Shown here in pieces: positions 44,010-52,979 of a stretch of 64,000 nt of DNA (position 1 is the stretch's first letter; every line of letters starts with the position of its first letter). The DNA is taken from the NCBI GenBank assembly GCA_964560875.1, contig CAZLMW010000013.1, positions 25,668-89,667 on the forward strand, given 5' to 3'. Source of the DNA: CAZLMW01 sp964560875 (GTDB lineage: Bacteria > Myxococcota_A > UBA9042). The translations under genes and the position numbers were made by a program. The notes under the pieces were generated by a model. The model was not told where the DNA came from. It searched no databases and saw nothing but the letters and a program-made list of their open reading frames with translations.

Positions 44010-46610
44010 GTGAAAAACTTCGCCGCCGCACATGTTGTCGTTGCCCTGGCTTTGCTGGCCGGTGTCTCGTGCTCTGACCCCGGGGCCGAATCCACTGCCG
44101 AGTCCGATGCCGAATCCAATACCGAGGCCGGCGCTGATGCCGTTGCCAACGATGTTGCCGACACCGCTGCCGTCGCCGCCTTCGTCAAGGCGTGGATCCC
44201 CGGCAAGAACACGGGCCTCGTCACCGGTCCGTACGCCGCGCTGGGCAAGCATTCGGGCGACGTGATCCTCGAAAACAAGCACGCGCGCTACGTGATCCGC
44301 GGGGCGCCCACGGGCATCGCGATGTATGGCACAGCCGGCGGGATGTTGGTCGACGCCATCGCCCTCAAGGATGGCAAGCCCTGGCGCGGCACGTTCGACC
44401 ACTTGCGCGAGCTCGTCTTGGCGTTCGACAGCCACCAGGTCCGCGCCGACAACGTCACGATCACCAAAGACGGCAAGGACGGTATCGCCGAGGTCACCGT
44501 CACCGGCGCGCTGCTGCCCATGCCGCAGCTGGCCGACACCCTCGGGCACGACAAACCGCCTGTCATCGCGTCGCACACCTATCGATTGCGCCCCGACTCC
44601 GCAGCGTTGGAGATGCGCACGAAGATCCGCACCGACACCACCATCAAAGCCGGCAAGAAGGTCCCATTGATGGTCGCCGAGATCGCCTTGTGGGGAGCTC
44701 AACGCCGCCTCTTTCTGCCCGGTTTTCACGACCATGAGACGCCGACCGCCGCCAACCTCGACACCATCGGGTTCTCCGCGCGCTCCACCTCCGCATCCGA
44801 CAGTGCGACGGGCGCCGCGTTGGCCAGCACCAAGAAGCTGCTCATGATCGACGCAGGAGCCTTTCGGGCGTTCTTGCATCCCAACGTCGAGGCGACCAAA
44901 GAGGGCGTCGAGTTGGTTCGCTATTTCGCGATCGGAGGCCCCGGATTCGCAGACGCGGCCGCCGCGATGGATGTTGTTCGCAAGGCCGCGGGTGTCGGGT
45001 CCAAGTCGCGCCGGATCGCCGGCAAGATCGTCGGGTCGAGCGCCGATTTCGTGGACGCCGTCGATGCCAAAGGCAAGCCGTTGGTGCGATGCGCCGCGGT
45101 CGGCGGAAACCAGTTCGACTGTCCCGTTCCCCTCGCCGCCACTCACATGCGCGCTGGCACACCCGAGGTCGCCAATGCCGTCGCGCTGCCCAAGAGCGGC
45201 AAGGACACAGCCGACAAGACGCCGACCCACCTCGATCTCCCCGGCCCCAAAGCTGCGCGCCTCTTAGTCAAGGCCGAGATCCCCGTGCGAATCACGCTGC
45301 GACCTCGCACAAAGACCGGAAAACCGGGCCCCAAGCACCTGCGTCGCACAATCGCCGCGTTTCCCGGGCCTTTTGCGGTGGATGTCGGGCCGGGCGACTA
45401 CGACGTGTTTGTCCACCACGGACCCTTCTATTCACAGCACCACGAGGTCATCAGCGCCAAGGCCGGCGCGCAGACGACCGTCACGGCCAAGCTCGTGCCC
45501 CGCATCGATACCGGGACGTGGCTCGCCGCCGACCTTCACGTCCATGCCGAGCCCTCACCCGACAGCGAAGTCGCGATCGCGCGGCGCATCGAAGGCGCCC
45601 TCGCCGACGGCCTGTCGTATTTCGTCCACACCGACCATGACCATGTCACCGCAACGGCGCCCTGGTATGTGCAAAACGGCATCGGCACCAGCGGGCCCAA
45701 GAAGGGCACCTGCGGCACGACCCGCTACCAGTACGGCACCGCTTCGTGGGAGCTCGCGACCGCGCCGGGCGTTGAGGTCACGACGATGCAAGACGGCCAC
45801 TGGAACGTCTGGCCGGCGGCCAAACCGTTCGCGTGGCACGGCAAGAAACACAGCGAGCTCTTCGACCTCTTCGCTTCCGACAAGCAGGTCCGGGTCGTGC
45901 AATGCAATCACCCGGCGTCGGACAGCTTCTCCTATTTCACGGCCATCGATTTCGACGCCAAGACCACCCCCAAGGACCTGTTGCGCTGCGATCTCGTCGA
46001 GGTCATCAACGGTTTTGAGCCCGAAAAGACCGCCGAAGTGCTCACCGAGTGGCTCGAGCTGCTGCGGCGCGGCGTGAAATGGACCGCGACCGGCGCGAGC
46101 GACTGCCACAAGACGCGCGACTTCATCGGCAACCCGCGCACGCTCGTTCGTTTCGAACAGGATCCCGGCGGCGACGCATGTAAGCGCACCGCGAAGCATT
46201 TCGACGAGCACATGTTGGCCGGACGCGCGCTCGCCACCTCCGGGCCATTCGTGACCGTCACCGCGACCGCTGGCACCAAGACCGCGCAGATCGGCGACAC
46301 GCTCGATGCCAAGAACCTCCCGGTTTCGGTCACGGCCACCGTCCAGCTCGTCGACTGGATACAACCCGGAACGGTCGAGGTCTACGTCGACGGCAAGCTG
46401 ACCCAGACCTCCGATCTCGCCAAGACCCCGGTCGAAGACGGCAAGCGCACGCTCGTCATCGCCGTGAATGTCCCGGCGCCGAAGAACCCGACCGGCGAGG
46501 AACAGTTCGTCGTGGTCGTCCATCGACCCGGCAAGAAACCGACGACCAGCCCGGGAATCCGTGTCCCGCCATGGGCCATCACAAATCCGGTCTGGATCCG
46601 CCGAAAGTAG
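44010..46610 (+). CDS. CehA/McbA-like PHP-domain metallohydrolase, lipoprotein
   Basis: GTG 44010 opens 866 residues with lipobox-like LAGVSC and an acidic spacer rich in Glu/Ala/Asp. The N-terminal half is beta-rich and unassigned. From about residue 505 a PHP-type metallohydrolase domain begins: LAADLHVHAEPSPDS (first HxH), GLSYFVHTDHDHV, CNHPASDSFSYF, ATGASDCHKTRDF, covering the expected metal ligands. Relatives annotated CehA/McbA hydrolyse carbaryl, but the family is broad and usually misnamed. A C-terminal Ig-like strand region ends with NPVWIRRK, common in this family. It is probably located in the periplasm or on the surface. Confidence 0.87.
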   Translation: MKNFAAAHVVVALALLAGVSCSDPGAESTAESDAESNTEAGADAVANDVADTAAVAAFVKAWIPGKNTGLVTGPYAALGKHSGDVILENKHARYVIRGAPTGIAMYGTAGGMLVDAIALKDGKPWRGTFDHLRELVLAFDSHQVRADNVTITKDGKDGIAEVTVTGALLPMPQLADTLGHDKPPVIASHTYRLRPDSAALEMRTKIRTDTTIKAGKKVPLMVAEIALWGAQRRLFLPGFHDHETPTAANLDTIGFSARSTSASDSATGAALASTKKLLMIDAGAFRAFLHPNVEATKEGVELVRYFAIGGPGFADAAAAMDVVRKAAGVGSKSRRIAGKIVGSSADFVDAVDAKGKPLVRCAAVGGNQFDCPVPLAATHMRAGTPEVANAVALPKSGKDTADKTPTHLDLPGPKAARLLVKAEIPVRITLRPRTKTGKPGPKHLRRTIAAFPGPFAVDVGPGDYDVFVHHGPFYSQHHEVISAKAGAQTTVTAKLVPRIDTGTWLAADLHVHAEPSPDSEVAIARRIEGALADGLSYFVHTDHDHVTATAPWYVQNGIGTSGPKKGTCGTTRYQYGTASWELATAPGVEVTTMQDGHWNVWPAAKPFAWHGKKHSELFDLFASDKQVRVVQCNHPASDSFSYFTAIDFDAKTTPKDLLRCDLVEVINGFEPEKTAEVLTEWLELLRRGVKWTATGASDCHKTRDFIGNPRTLVRFEQDPGGDACKRTAKHFDEHMLAGRALATSGPFVTVTATAGTKTAQIGDTLDAKNLPVSVTATVQLVDWIQPGTVEVYVDGKLTQTSDLAKTPVEDGKRTLVIAVNVPAPKNPTGEEQFVVVVHRPGKKPTTSPGIRVPPWAITNPVWIRRK

Positions 46611-46630
46611 TTCGAGTGGCTTGTTGCCGC

Positions 46631-46845
46631 AGACGGGCTAGCATGGCTGCGATCATCGTTTGGTCCACGGACCGAGGCGAAGCCGCGAGGGACGCAAGGC
46701 GCAGCTGCGCCGCACGCTGTGGGAAGGTGGCGAAAAATGACACTTTTTCGCCACCAGGGGCCGGGCGCCGGCCCCTCAACGAAACAAAAACCGACAACAT
46801 CGTGGAGTCCGAATGGACGCAATGATGATCGAGACGGGCTAGCAT
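46631..46845 (+). repeat. 14-bp direct repeats flanking hairpin repeat copy 2
   Basis: AGACGGGCTAGCAT occurs at 46631-46644 and again at 46832-46845, with the hairpin repeat in between. This could be a target-site duplication made when the element inserted. It could also be a duplicated promoter, since TAGCAT resembles a -10 box and the right copy ends 6 bases before the GTG of the YihY/BrkB gene. Confidence 0.6.
46649..46785 (+). repeat. Interspersed hairpin repeat, copy 2 (full length)
   Basis: It starts GCGATCATCGTTTGGTC as copy 1 does. Hairpin A is perfect: GGTGGCGAAAAA (46726-46737), loop TGACAC, TTTTTCGCCACC (46744-46755). Hairpin B is GGGGCCGG (46757-46764), loop GCG, CCGGCCCC (46768-46775). 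The internal GGCGCAGCTGCGCC is a perfect 14-bp palindrome. The element sits downstream of the PHP hydrolase and upstream of the YihY/BrkB gene, in the same orientation as both. Confidence 0.87.
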
Positions 46846-46851
46846 CCCCGC

Positions 46852-47775
46852 GTGCCTGACGATCGGAGACCACCGCTGAGTCCACCCCCCGCCACGTCGG
46901 TCTCGATCGCCGACAAGTTGCTCCGCACCGTGCAGTTCGCGTGGAGCGTGCTCGGCATGTTCGGCGCCAACAAGGGACTGCTCCTTGCCGGGGGCGTCGC
47001 CTACAACATGCTGCTGTCGCTCATCCCGATGCTGGTGGTGTTGCTCCTGGGGCTCTCGCAGGTGTGGCCGCGCGAACAAATCGTCGCGATCCTCGACCTC
47101 GAGCTGCAGCGCGTCGTTCCCGGTCACTCGACCACCATCACGACGGCGGTCACCGCCTTTATCGACAACAGCGACGTCATCGGAATCGTGCTCGTCGGTG
47201 TGCTCCTGTTCTTCGCGTCGCTGGCGTTTCGGATGATCGAGGGCGCTTTCGCCATCATCTTTCGGGAGGTGCCGACCACGAGCCCCCGCAAGCGGTGGGT
47301 GTCGGCGCTGCTGCCCTATTCGTACATCATCGGCCTCGGCGCGGTGCTGCTGGCGCTGGTGGTGGCGACATCCACGATCTCCGCGCTCGCCCTGCAGCCC
47401 ATCGTCCTCGGCTCCTACGTCCTGGAGCTGTCGTCGGTCGCCGCGGTGCTCCTGCAGTCGGCGGGCACGGTCATCCTCGCGCTGACGTTCACGTCGATGT
47501 ACCTGGTGTTGCCGGTGCAGGACATCGCGCCCCGCCGCGCGTTTATCGGCGGCCTCGTGGTGACGTTGTTGTGGGAGTCCGCGCGTCACTTGTTGGTCTG
47601 GTATTTCGCGAAGATCTCGCTGGTCAACGTCGTCTACGGCTCGCTCGCGACCGTCATTGTCGTGCTGCTGACCATGGAAGTTGCCGCGATAATTGTGCTG
47701 CTTGGTGCGCAAGTTATCGCCGCGCTCGAAAAAAACGCGGCCGATGGGCAGCCGTGGTGGTCGATCGCCCGCTGA
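46852..47775 (+). CDS. YihY/BrkB family inner-membrane protein
   Basis: The 307-residue protein starts with GTG at 46852. After ~40 residues the family signature appears: NKGLLLAGGVAYNMLLSLIP. About six hydrophobic helices follow, including VIGIVLVGVLLFFASLAFRM, SYIIGLGAVLLALVVAT and FIGGLVVTLLWESARHLLVW. The family (once called RNase BN by error) consists of integral membrane proteins of unresolved, possibly transport-related function. The TAGCAT box 6 bases before the start suggests a leaderless or near-leaderless transcript. Confidence 0.92.
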   Translation: MPDDRRPPLSPPPATSVSIADKLLRTVQFAWSVLGMFGANKGLLLAGGVAYNMLLSLIPMLVVLLLGLSQVWPREQIVAILDLELQRVVPGHSTTITTAVTAFIDNSDVIGIVLVGVLLFFASLAFRMIEGAFAIIFREVPTTSPRKRWVSALLPYSYIIGLGAVLLALVVATSTISALALQPIVLGSYVLELSSVAAVLLQSAGTVILALTFTSMYLVLPVQDIAPRRAFIGGLVVTLLWESARHLLVWYFAKISLVNVVYGSLATVIVVLLTMEVAAIIVLLGAQVIAALEKNAADGQPWWSIAR

Positions 47776-48156
47776 ATCCGACAAACGCGACACTGCGCGG
47801 TGTTGTTGCGCTGTTTTCGCGATGATTTTCGAGCTCCGGGCGAACGCGTCGACCGCTTCAAAAAACCACCATGATCCCGCTGTCAGGCTGTTCGTAACCC
47901 ATTGAAATCACGGTATGAACAATTGCTCGATCGGGCCGCAGTAGACCGATAACCCACCGTTATTCGGGGGGTTCATGACATTTTTGCCATCTTGCGCAGG
48001 TTTGCGACGTTCATAACGTGCCCTTCGAAGCGCGCTGCTTCGTGGCTCCGGCTACAGGGCATGCGCCAACCGTCGAAGGCACCCGCCGCCTGCAGACGGT
48101 CGCTTCGCCGCCCCAAGCGCACTCCAAGCGCAGGCGAAGCGGGAGAGGGACGCCAC
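47776..48156. other. 381-base intergenic region before the propeller lipoprotein
   Basis: The left part is less GC-rich than the surroundings, with CCCATTGAAATCACGGTATG and a T-run near 47980, and is a likely promoter region. CGAAGC-GCGCT-GCTTCG near 48025-48041 can form a 6-bp hairpin. The ribosome site GGGAGAGGGA lies at 48141-48150. The frame of the next gene stays open through the right half, but the composition and lack of a signal peptide argue that this is not coding. Confidence 0.45.
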
Positions 48157-49764
48157 ATGATGCGCAAAAAGCACCCGCACGCCGGGTCATACACAACATC
48201 GCTGGTCGGGCTCGCACCGATCCTGGTTGTCGCTGCCCTGGCTTCGGCTACGGGCTGTGCAGCCGGCGATGATTTGGCGGTCGCCGCCCAGTCCAAACCG
48301 TCCGCAGCTGGGATCGACCCCGGCGCCGCTGAAACGGTCACTGCGGCCGACCCCGACGCGTACGCGCCGCCCGGCACCAAGGCCGACGGCAAGACCAACC
48401 ACTGGTTTTACAAGCTGTCGTACGCCGACGTGATGGTGTCGCCCGACGGCGCTCGTCTGCTCGCCATGGTCCCGGTTCCCGGCCCTGACGCCGGCTTCGA
48501 CAAGCCCGGCATGGTGCTCGTGATTCACGACCTCGCGACCCACAAGACCCACGCGCTGGCCGAACATCGCGACGTCCGCCGCATCACGTTCTCGGGCGAT
48601 GGCAGCCGCGCGTTCCTGCTCGATGCCGACGGTCGCCACGTCTCCGTGCTCGCCCTGCAGGAGCGAAAGACCCTCGCCAAGCTGCCGCTCAACGGCGCAT
48701 ACGGCGCGCTCGAGGCGACGCCGGACGGCAAATTCCTCGTCGCGAGCAACCCGGCGCTCAAGCCGATCGACCGCGAGACCATTTTCACCGAGCCGAGCGC
48801 GTGCACGACCACCCTCGAAGGCACAAACCTCGCCGCGAACCGCTGCGCCATCGGCGTGATCGAGATCGCGACCGGCAACGCGGCCACGATCGAGCTCGAA
48901 GGCGCGCTGCGCGACGCGGACTTCCTGGCCGGCGGTAAACAAATCGCGCTGACCTGGGCGCGCGACAACAAGCGCCTCTCCAAGCCGTCGCCTCTGGGTC
49001 AACACGCCGAAGGGCGCGTTTCGATCGTCAACCTCGCGCCCATCGCGGCCGACCAGACGTCGCTCAAGCCGGCAAGGACCATCGCGGTCGGCGGCTGCGT
49101 CGATCGTCTCGAAAAGCTCCCCAACGGCAACCGCGCGCTGCTCGTGCCCACAGTCTGCGCGGCGGGCGGTATCGAGGTCGTCGACGTCGCGGTCGGCAAA
49201 CTGCTCGCGAAGCTGCCCGGCCATGGCCCCGTTTCGGTGAGCGCCGACGGCAGCCAGGTCGTCGCGATCGTCCCCGGTGGCAAGACCTACCAGCCGACCG
49301 GTGGCCTCAACCCGGCGGACGCGCTCGTCGTTATCGACCCGATCAACCTGAGCTCCAAACAACACGCCGTTTCGGTGGCCATCACGACCGTCACCATCGC
49401 CCCCGACGGCAAGTTCGCGTACGTCCACGGCACCGACAAGGCGACCGGCGCCGACAAGCTCGTGCAGGTACGCCTCAACGACCTCAAGCAGACCACCGTC
49501 GTCGGCGGCGCCACGCGCCTTTCGCACGCGACCTGGACCAAGGACGGCAAGCTGCTCTACCTGCTCAGCAACAGCGCCGTCTACCGCATCTCGACCGGCA
49601 TCGCGGTGAGCTCGCACGTCGATGTGCCCGGCTCACCCGAACTGCTCCACCTGCGCGCCCAGCAAGACATCCTGGTGCTCGGTGAGGCGGACGCTCCGCA
49701 GTTCTACCTGGTGGATCTGCTCGAAGTGGACAAGGTGGAATCGCTGCACTTGGCCGTGCAGTAG
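48157..49764 (+). CDS. Beta-propeller lipoprotein (WD40/YVTN-like)
   Basis: Start ATG 48157 has a strong GGGAGAGGG ribosome site; the product is 535 residues. A signal peptide ends at lipobox ASATGC. The mature protein contains repeated propeller-like units: YADVMVSPDGARLLAMVPV, RRITFSGDGSRAFLLDADGR, ALEATPDGKFLVAS, HGPVSVSADGSQVVAIVPGG, VTIAPDGKFAYVHG, ATWTKDGKLLYLLS. About six blades of 40-60 residues are expected. It probably acts in protein or ligand binding at the cell surface; no catalytic residues are seen. It converges with the Cys-rich lipoprotein gene. Confidence 0.82.
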   Translation: MMRKKHPHAGSYTTSLVGLAPILVVAALASATGCAAGDDLAVAAQSKPSAAGIDPGAAETVTAADPDAYAPPGTKADGKTNHWFYKLSYADVMVSPDGARLLAMVPVPGPDAGFDKPGMVLVIHDLATHKTHALAEHRDVRRITFSGDGSRAFLLDADGRHVSVLALQERKTLAKLPLNGAYGALEATPDGKFLVASNPALKPIDRETIFTEPSACTTTLEGTNLAANRCAIGVIEIATGNAATIELEGALRDADFLAGGKQIALTWARDNKRLSKPSPLGQHAEGRVSIVNLAPIAADQTSLKPARTIAVGGCVDRLEKLPNGNRALLVPTVCAAGGIEVVDVAVGKLLAKLPGHGPVSVSADGSQVVAIVPGGKTYQPTGGLNPADALVVIDPINLSSKQHAVSVAITTVTIAPDGKFAYVHGTDKATGADKLVQVRLNDLKQTTVVGGATRLSHATWTKDGKLLYLLSNSAVYRISTGIAVSSHVDVPGSPELLHLRAQQDILVLGEADAPQFYLVDLLEVDKVESLHLAVQ

Positions 49765-49779
49765 CGTCAGACTCTCAGC

Positions 49780-51459
49780 CTATTTGCACCCTGAAATCGG
49801 TGTGCCTTTGCACTTGCCGCCGTCGCACGCGTCATTGTTCGTGCAGGCGTCGCCATCGGTGCAGCTGGCCTGGGTCGGCAGGTTCACGCAGCCCTTGATC
49901 TTGTGACAGCTATCGGCTGTGCAGACCTCGCTGTCGGTGCAGTCCTTGGCGCCCCCAGCGGTGCAAACCGGGCCCTTGCAGGCGTCGCCGACCGTGCAGG
50001 CATCGCCGTCGCCACACGGCGCGTTGTTGGGCACGTGGGAGCACAAACCGGTCGATTTCTCGCACGCGTCGGATGTGCAGACGTTGCCGTCGTTGCAGTC
50101 GGGCGGCTTGCTGTGGCCGCATTGTTTGGCTTTTGCGTCGCAGCTGTCCTTGGTGCACGCGTCGCCGTCATCGCACGCCCCGTCGTCGATCACGCCGTCG
50201 CAGTCGTCGTCCAGGCCGTTGCAGATGTCGGACTTGCTGGCCTTGAACGCGGTTGAGCAGCCAGCGGTCTGAACGTTCAGGCACGTGACCTTGCCGCCGG
50301 CACACGGGCCCTTGCCGCACGGTTGGCCGAGCACGCCGGTCGCTCCGTCGGGGAGTGTCGCGACGAACCCTTCATCGGTGACGCCGTCGCAGTCGTTGTC
50401 CTCGAGATCGCACTTTTCGGCCGACGCGACTTTGTTTTGCTGGCAGAGCTCTTTGCCGCCCGACAGGCAGATCGGCGTGCCGGGGCAGGATCCGATGAAG
50501 GTGCGGCAGGCTCCGGCGGTTTCGTCGCATTGCTCGCCCGCGACGGTGCACTCGCTGTCTTTCTTGCACGGCTTCAAGCTGCCGGTCCCCGCAAACGCGT
50601 CGACGCTGCAGGTCGCGGTCTTGGGCAGGTCGTCGATGACGCCGTTGCAGTCGTCGTCGATGGTGTTGCAGAGCTCGACGGCGGCGGCCTTGGGCTGACA
50701 TGCCTGCAATCCGCTATCCGAGCATGCGCGCGCCGCCTTGCATGAGCCTTTGTCCGTCGACGCCGAGCAGGTCGTCTTTGCCGCGTTCTTCTTGGCCCAG
50801 GCCGAGCATTCGCAGACGCCTTTCTTCAGCCGGCATTGTTTGGCTTTTGCGCCGCCCGAACCGACCCCGTCCACGCACGAGTAGCCATCGAGGCAGTCGT
50901 TGTCGGTCTTGCACGCCGCGCCGCAGAAGCGACCTTCCTTGCCGTAATCCAAGCACAGCGCCTTGGCGCCGTTGGGCTGGCAGTCCGTGTCCTGCTCACA
51001 AGGCGCACACAGGGCCACGGATTGACTCACGCAGTAAAACGTCGAATCGGTCGTGCCGATCTTCTGGCAGGCGTACCCGGGCTTGCACGCGTCGACGCAG
51101 ACGGCCGCGCAGCGCTTGCCCTCGTGGGTGTCGATACACACCGCATTGTCGCACTCGTCGGCCTTCGTGCACGGGCAGTCCGGGCCGCCGGGGCACGAAC
51201 CAACGAGACCTTCGTCTTCTTCGCCGGTGTCCTCGTTGATGTCGTCGAGGTGCGCTGTGTCTTGCACCCCGCCATCGCCGTGGGCCGTGTTGCCCGCATC
51301 GAACGTGTTGGCTGAGCCGTCATCATCGAGCCCGCCGTCGGCCGTCGATCCGTCAACGACCGTATCGTCGGTGGCCTTGGACGGCTCGGGGTCATCGCTA
51401 CACCCGATGGCCATGAGCGAAAAAAGCGTCGCGGCAACAATGGAAAGCGGGATGCGCAT
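49780..51459 (-). CDS. Cys-rich lipoprotein with MopE-like and CNDGNxCT repeats
   Basis: Start ATG 51459 gives 559 residues with lipobox LMAIGC. A spacer rich in Asp/Gly/Thr follows. The central part has many disulfide-type cysteines (ECDNAVCIDTHEGKRCAAVC) and three MopE-like motifs, LCNTIDDDCNGVIDD, KCDLEDNDCDGVTDEG and ICNGLDDDCDGVIDDG. The C-terminus has about five units of the CNDGNVCTSDAC type, which also occur in the 1073- and 1414-residue proteins of this window. MopE motifs have been linked to metal binding, and acidic DxDxD-like loops could bind calcium. It is probably a stiff surface-exposed protein. No enzymatic domain is visible. Confidence 0.83.
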   Translation of the reverse strand: MRIPLSIVAATLFSLMAIGCSDDPEPSKATDDTVVDGSTADGGLDDDGSANTFDAGNTAHGDGGVQDTAHLDDINEDTGEEDEGLVGSCPGGPDCPCTKADECDNAVCIDTHEGKRCAAVCVDACKPGYACQKIGTTDSTFYCVSQSVALCAPCEQDTDCQPNGAKALCLDYGKEGRFCGAACKTDNDCLDGYSCVDGVGSGGAKAKQCRLKKGVCECSAWAKKNAAKTTCSASTDKGSCKAARACSDSGLQACQPKAAAVELCNTIDDDCNGVIDDLPKTATCSVDAFAGTGSLKPCKKDSECTVAGEQCDETAGACRTFIGSCPGTPICLSGGKELCQQNKVASAEKCDLEDNDCDGVTDEGFVATLPDGATGVLGQPCGKGPCAGGKVTCLNVQTAGCSTAFKASKSDICNGLDDDCDGVIDDGACDDGDACTKDSCDAKAKQCGHSKPPDCNDGNVCTSDACEKSTGLCSHVPNNAPCGDGDACTVGDACKGPVCTAGGAKDCTDSEVCTADSCHKIKGCVNLPTQASCTDGDACTNNDACDGGKCKGTPISGCK

Positions 51460-51585
51460 GTCGGGGATTCGCGGGGAGGAAAGCGTCGGGGCGGCGTCGG
51501 CTGACGTGACTGGCGCGGCAGGATAACCGATCGCAGCCGGCGTGGTCACGTGGGGGGATTCACCGCGAGCGGCGTGTGCGAAAAC

Positions 51586-52923
51586 CTACATACCTGCGCC
51601 GATGTCGCGCCGGAAATGACGCCCCTCGAATTGCACGTGTTCGGTCGCGGTGTAGGCCTTCGCTCGGGCTTCTTCGATCGAATCTGCCGCAGCGACGATC
51701 GTGTAGGTGCGGCCGCCGGTGGTTTCGAGAGTCTCCTTCTCGTCATCGGTCGCGGCGACCCAGCGCACGCCGTCTTCGAAGAGCCAGAGGTCGGAATCGG
51801 CTTGAAACGGCGCCTCCTCGATGGCGATGGCGGCTCCGCGCGTGCGCTTGTCGGGATAGCCAGCGGCGGCGAGCACGACGGAGACCCGTGGGCGTGGGTC
51901 GATCGTGAGGTTGGCGACCGCTTCGGGCAGCGATCCCACGCCGCGACAGGCTTGCAGGCAGCCGTAGAAATCGCCCTTGATGCGGGTGAGGAGGATCTGC
52001 GTCGCGGGGTCGCCAAAGCGCACGTTGTAGTCGATCACGATCGGCAGGCCGCCGCGCACGATCATCAGGTCGACAAAGAGCGCGCCGTGAATCGGGGTCC
52101 CGCGCTCGCGCATCGCGTCGACAGTGAGCTGCAGGACATCGCGATGGATCGTCGCCCGCATCGCGTCGGTGACGATCGGCGATGGCGCGACCTGGCCCAT
52201 ACCGCGGGTGGGTGGTCCGTTTTCGCCGTCGAGCAAGCGCGGGTAGTTGTGCACATCGCCAAGCAGCGCCACGTGCTCGCCGTCGGTGAGTGAAAAGACC
52301 GAGATCTCCGTGCCTTCAAGCCGCTCTTCGACGACGATTCGGTCGCTCTCGAGGCCGTAGATGTTGTCGTGCAAGACGTCGTGGATGGCGTGCTCGACCT
52401 CGTCGAAGCTGTGGGTGACCCGCACGCCCTTGCCGTACGCGATGCCATCGGCCTTGAAGACGCGGGCCCACCGGTAGGACCTGGCCATGTCGTAAGCGCG
52501 TCGGCCGCCGTCACAGATCGCGAACCTCGGCGTGTCGATGGCGAGTGTGTTCATCAACTCGCGGGCGAAGACCTTGCTGCCCTCGAGGCGGGCGGCGGCG
52601 CGGTCGGGGCCGAAGATCGGCAGCCCCTGTTCGGCGAATACGTCGGCGATGCCATCGACCAGCGGGGTGTTGGGGCCGACTACGGTCAGGTCGAACTCCT
52701 CCATCAACGCGTACTCGGCGAGCCCGGCGAAATCCTGGCTGGACACCGGCGCCGTCGCGAAGCCGCGCCTTTCGAGCCCGCTCGTTCCCGGCGCAAAGAC
52801 AACACGACCGACGCTCGGCGATCCGAGCAAAGCGTGGCTCAACGCGTGGCTGCGCGCGCCGCCGCCGACGATCAGGACCTTCGCGTCGCCATCGCCCCGC
52901 GGCTGTAGCCGTTGTACTGACAT
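51586..52923 (-). CDS. purD: Phosphoribosylamine-glycine ligase (GAR synthetase), divergent
   Basis: PurD joins glycine to phosphoribosylamine with ATP in purine synthesis. ATG 52923 yields 445 residues, close to the usual ~425. ATP-grasp features are visible: FKADGIAYGKGVRVTHSFDE, IVVEERLEGTEISVFSLTDG, NYPRLLDGENGPPTRGMGQV, GALFVDLMIVRGGLPIVIDY, NVRFGDPATQILL. The N-terminal motif usually GSGGREHAL is VGGGARSHALSHAL, changing the Arg-Glu pair that contacts substrate, so it may be a paralogue with altered specificity. Whether another purD exists in the genome cannot be seen. It is divergent from a TPR membrane protein. Confidence 0.85.
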   Translation of the reverse strand: MSVQRLQPRGDGDAKVLIVGGGARSHALSHALLGSPSVGRVVFAPGTSGLERRGFATAPVSSQDFAGLAEYALMEEFDLTVVGPNTPLVDGIADVFAEQGLPIFGPDRAAARLEGSKVFARELMNTLAIDTPRFAICDGGRRAYDMARSYRWARVFKADGIAYGKGVRVTHSFDEVEHAIHDVLHDNIYGLESDRIVVEERLEGTEISVFSLTDGEHVALLGDVHNYPRLLDGENGPPTRGMGQVAPSPIVTDAMRATIHRDVLQLTVDAMRERGTPIHGALFVDLMIVRGGLPIVIDYNVRFGDPATQILLTRIKGDFYGCLQACRGVGSLPEAVANLTIDPRPRVSVVLAAAGYPDKRTRGAAIAIEEAPFQADSDLWLFEDGVRWVAATDDEKETLETTGGRTYTIVAAADSIEEARAKAYTATEHVQFEGRHFRRDIGAGM

Positions 52924-52979
52924 GCCGCGACGGTAACAGACGCGCCGTCGCTTGATGCGGGCCCGGGGATGCTGCCAGC

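Noticed and set aside
42753..45230. Minus-strand frame of about 825 codons
   Set aside because: It crosses the radical SAM and PHP hydrolase genes in antisense; both sense genes carry clear motifs.
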